Of a stretch of 45,694 nt of DNA, positions 45,259 through 45,694 are shown in pieces. The stretch comes from Bacillus sp. JCM 19041 (GTDB lineage Bacteria > Bacillota > Bacilli > Bacillales > Bacillaceae_D). The number at the start of each line of letters is the position of its first letter. Position 1 is the stretch's first letter. The DNA lies in the NCBI GenBank assembly GCA_001310375.1, contig BAXC01000026.1, forward strand, positions 1 to 45,694, written 5' to 3'. The notes under the pieces are model-generated. The model was not told where the DNA came from and did not search any database. It saw nothing but the letters and a program-made list of their open reading frames with translations. The position numbers and the translations under genes are program-made.

Positions 45259-45355
45259 ATGGTGAGTTTAAAAGTAGACAGTCACTCCTTATAAACGTGC
45301 CAACGATATTTTAGAATCTTTTGTAATGACAGGTGAATCACGGACTTACTATAGC

Positions 45356-45694
45356 GAATGTATGGTCTTTATTACATAGCTCAACGGTATTGATCATGAC
45401 AAAGGGAATTGAGAACCAAGTCGAGGGATTTAAGGCTCGTACCCTTGAAAAGTTATGTTTTTATCTACTTAGATGCGACGTTTATCGTTATTAAACGAGA
45501 TAACGTTTCGAAAGAACTGTTTGCTTATGCCTTTAATATTCGAGAAGATGGAATAAAAGAAAGTGGGGCTTACACCAGCACGCCTACCGAATCAGCTACC
45601 ATTTTCTAGAGCTGTTAGAGGATCTGAAAAATTGCGGCGTAGAAGACGTTCTGCTTTTTGTCTCCGACATTATCAACGGAATAACCGATGTTAT
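45356..45694 (+). mobile_element. Decayed IS256/mutator-family transposase fragment (runs off the window)
   Basis: Pieces in different frames read as a mutator-type transposase: IENQVEGFKARTLEK (about 45397-45450), then YVFIYLDATFIVIKRDNVSK with the first catalytic Asp, IREDGIKESGAYT, PTESA, and ELLEDLKNCGVEDVLLFVSD with the second Asp. At least two frame breaks (near 45450 and near 45605) and the absence of an intact N-terminus show decay, though some may be sequencing error. The window ends within the catalytic domain, so the far end and inverted repeats cannot be seen. Confidence 0.8.

Noticed and set aside
1..45694. CRISPR arrays, restriction-modification or phage-defence clusters, rRNA and tRNA genes
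   Set aside because: No spaced direct-repeat arrays, cas or toxin-type genes, and no tRNA or rRNA sequences were found on either strand; the lone Dam enzyme has no partner.

Overview
The window looks like a chromosomal segment of an endospore-forming member of the Bacillaceae. I infer this from spore genes (cwlJ, gerQ, a CotF-type coat protein), a coproheme-pathway hemQ, Gram-positive Shine-Dalgarno sites, and many genes that also lie in the ywd-ywf-ywg-ywh part of the Bacillus subtilis map (pdxK, ung, ywdI, ywdK, gerQ, hemQ, pta, lipL, ywfO, ywgA, ywhB, ywhD). Base composition and the number of Na+-coupled carriers would suit an alkaliphilic or halotolerant Bacillus relative, but I cannot name the species.

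Layout. 1-2.1 kb: yuaF-floT membrane-stress operon (minus strand). 2.4-5.1 kb: a Rieske/FAD oxidoreductase and a disulfide-forming pair. 5.2-8.4 kb: an orphan Dam-type methylase, cshA with a structured leader, and a small membrane protein. 8.45-13.8 kb: glnA paralogue, dacC, and hutH with a leader attenuator. 13.8-18.7 kb: pdxK, a broken chemoreceptor remnant, yjiH, ung and an AbrB-type membrane protein. 18.7-24.5 kb: a coat protein, then amtB - DUF294 nucleotidyltransferase - DnaQ-like exonuclease, ywdI and putP. 24.7-26.8 kb: acetyltransferase, ywdK, gerQ, cwlJ. 27-31.1 kb: a five-gene operon (membrane protein, GntR regulator, ABC ATPase, YhaQ/YhaP-type exporter). 31.2-32.3 kb: a small leader gene overlapping yidC2. 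32.4-40.2 kb: hemQ, enoyl-CoA hydratase, pta, lipL, dicarboxylate symporter, ywfO, ywgA, ywhB. 40.2-44.8 kb: class D sortase with its substrate, ywhD, pepF. The right edge holds a decayed IS256-family transposase.

Three promoters (glnA, hutH, amtB) each carry a TnrA/GlnR-type box (TGTNA-N7-TNACR) centred about 49-50 bp upstream of the predicted start. That is the geometry of TnrA activation, so this part reads as a nitrogen-limitation regulon. The glutamine synthetase lacks the Arg used for glutamine feedback inhibition in B. subtilis GlnA. The ammonium transporter is followed by a GlnD-like nucleotidyltransferase and an exonuclease instead of glnK.

The strongest candidate for an undescribed system is the 101-codon membrane ORF that overlaps yidC2. 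A 13-bp stem at its 3' end covers the yidC2 Shine-Dalgarno sequence, an architecture like MifM-yidC2 in B. subtilis, but the peptide tail has no resemblance that I recognise.

Caution: about two dozen single-base frameshifts, mostly one-base deletions and often in homopolymers, interrupt conserved genes such as pta, floT, cwlJ and pepF. They are most simply sequencing or assembly errors, so I annotate those loci as whole genes and give the break points.
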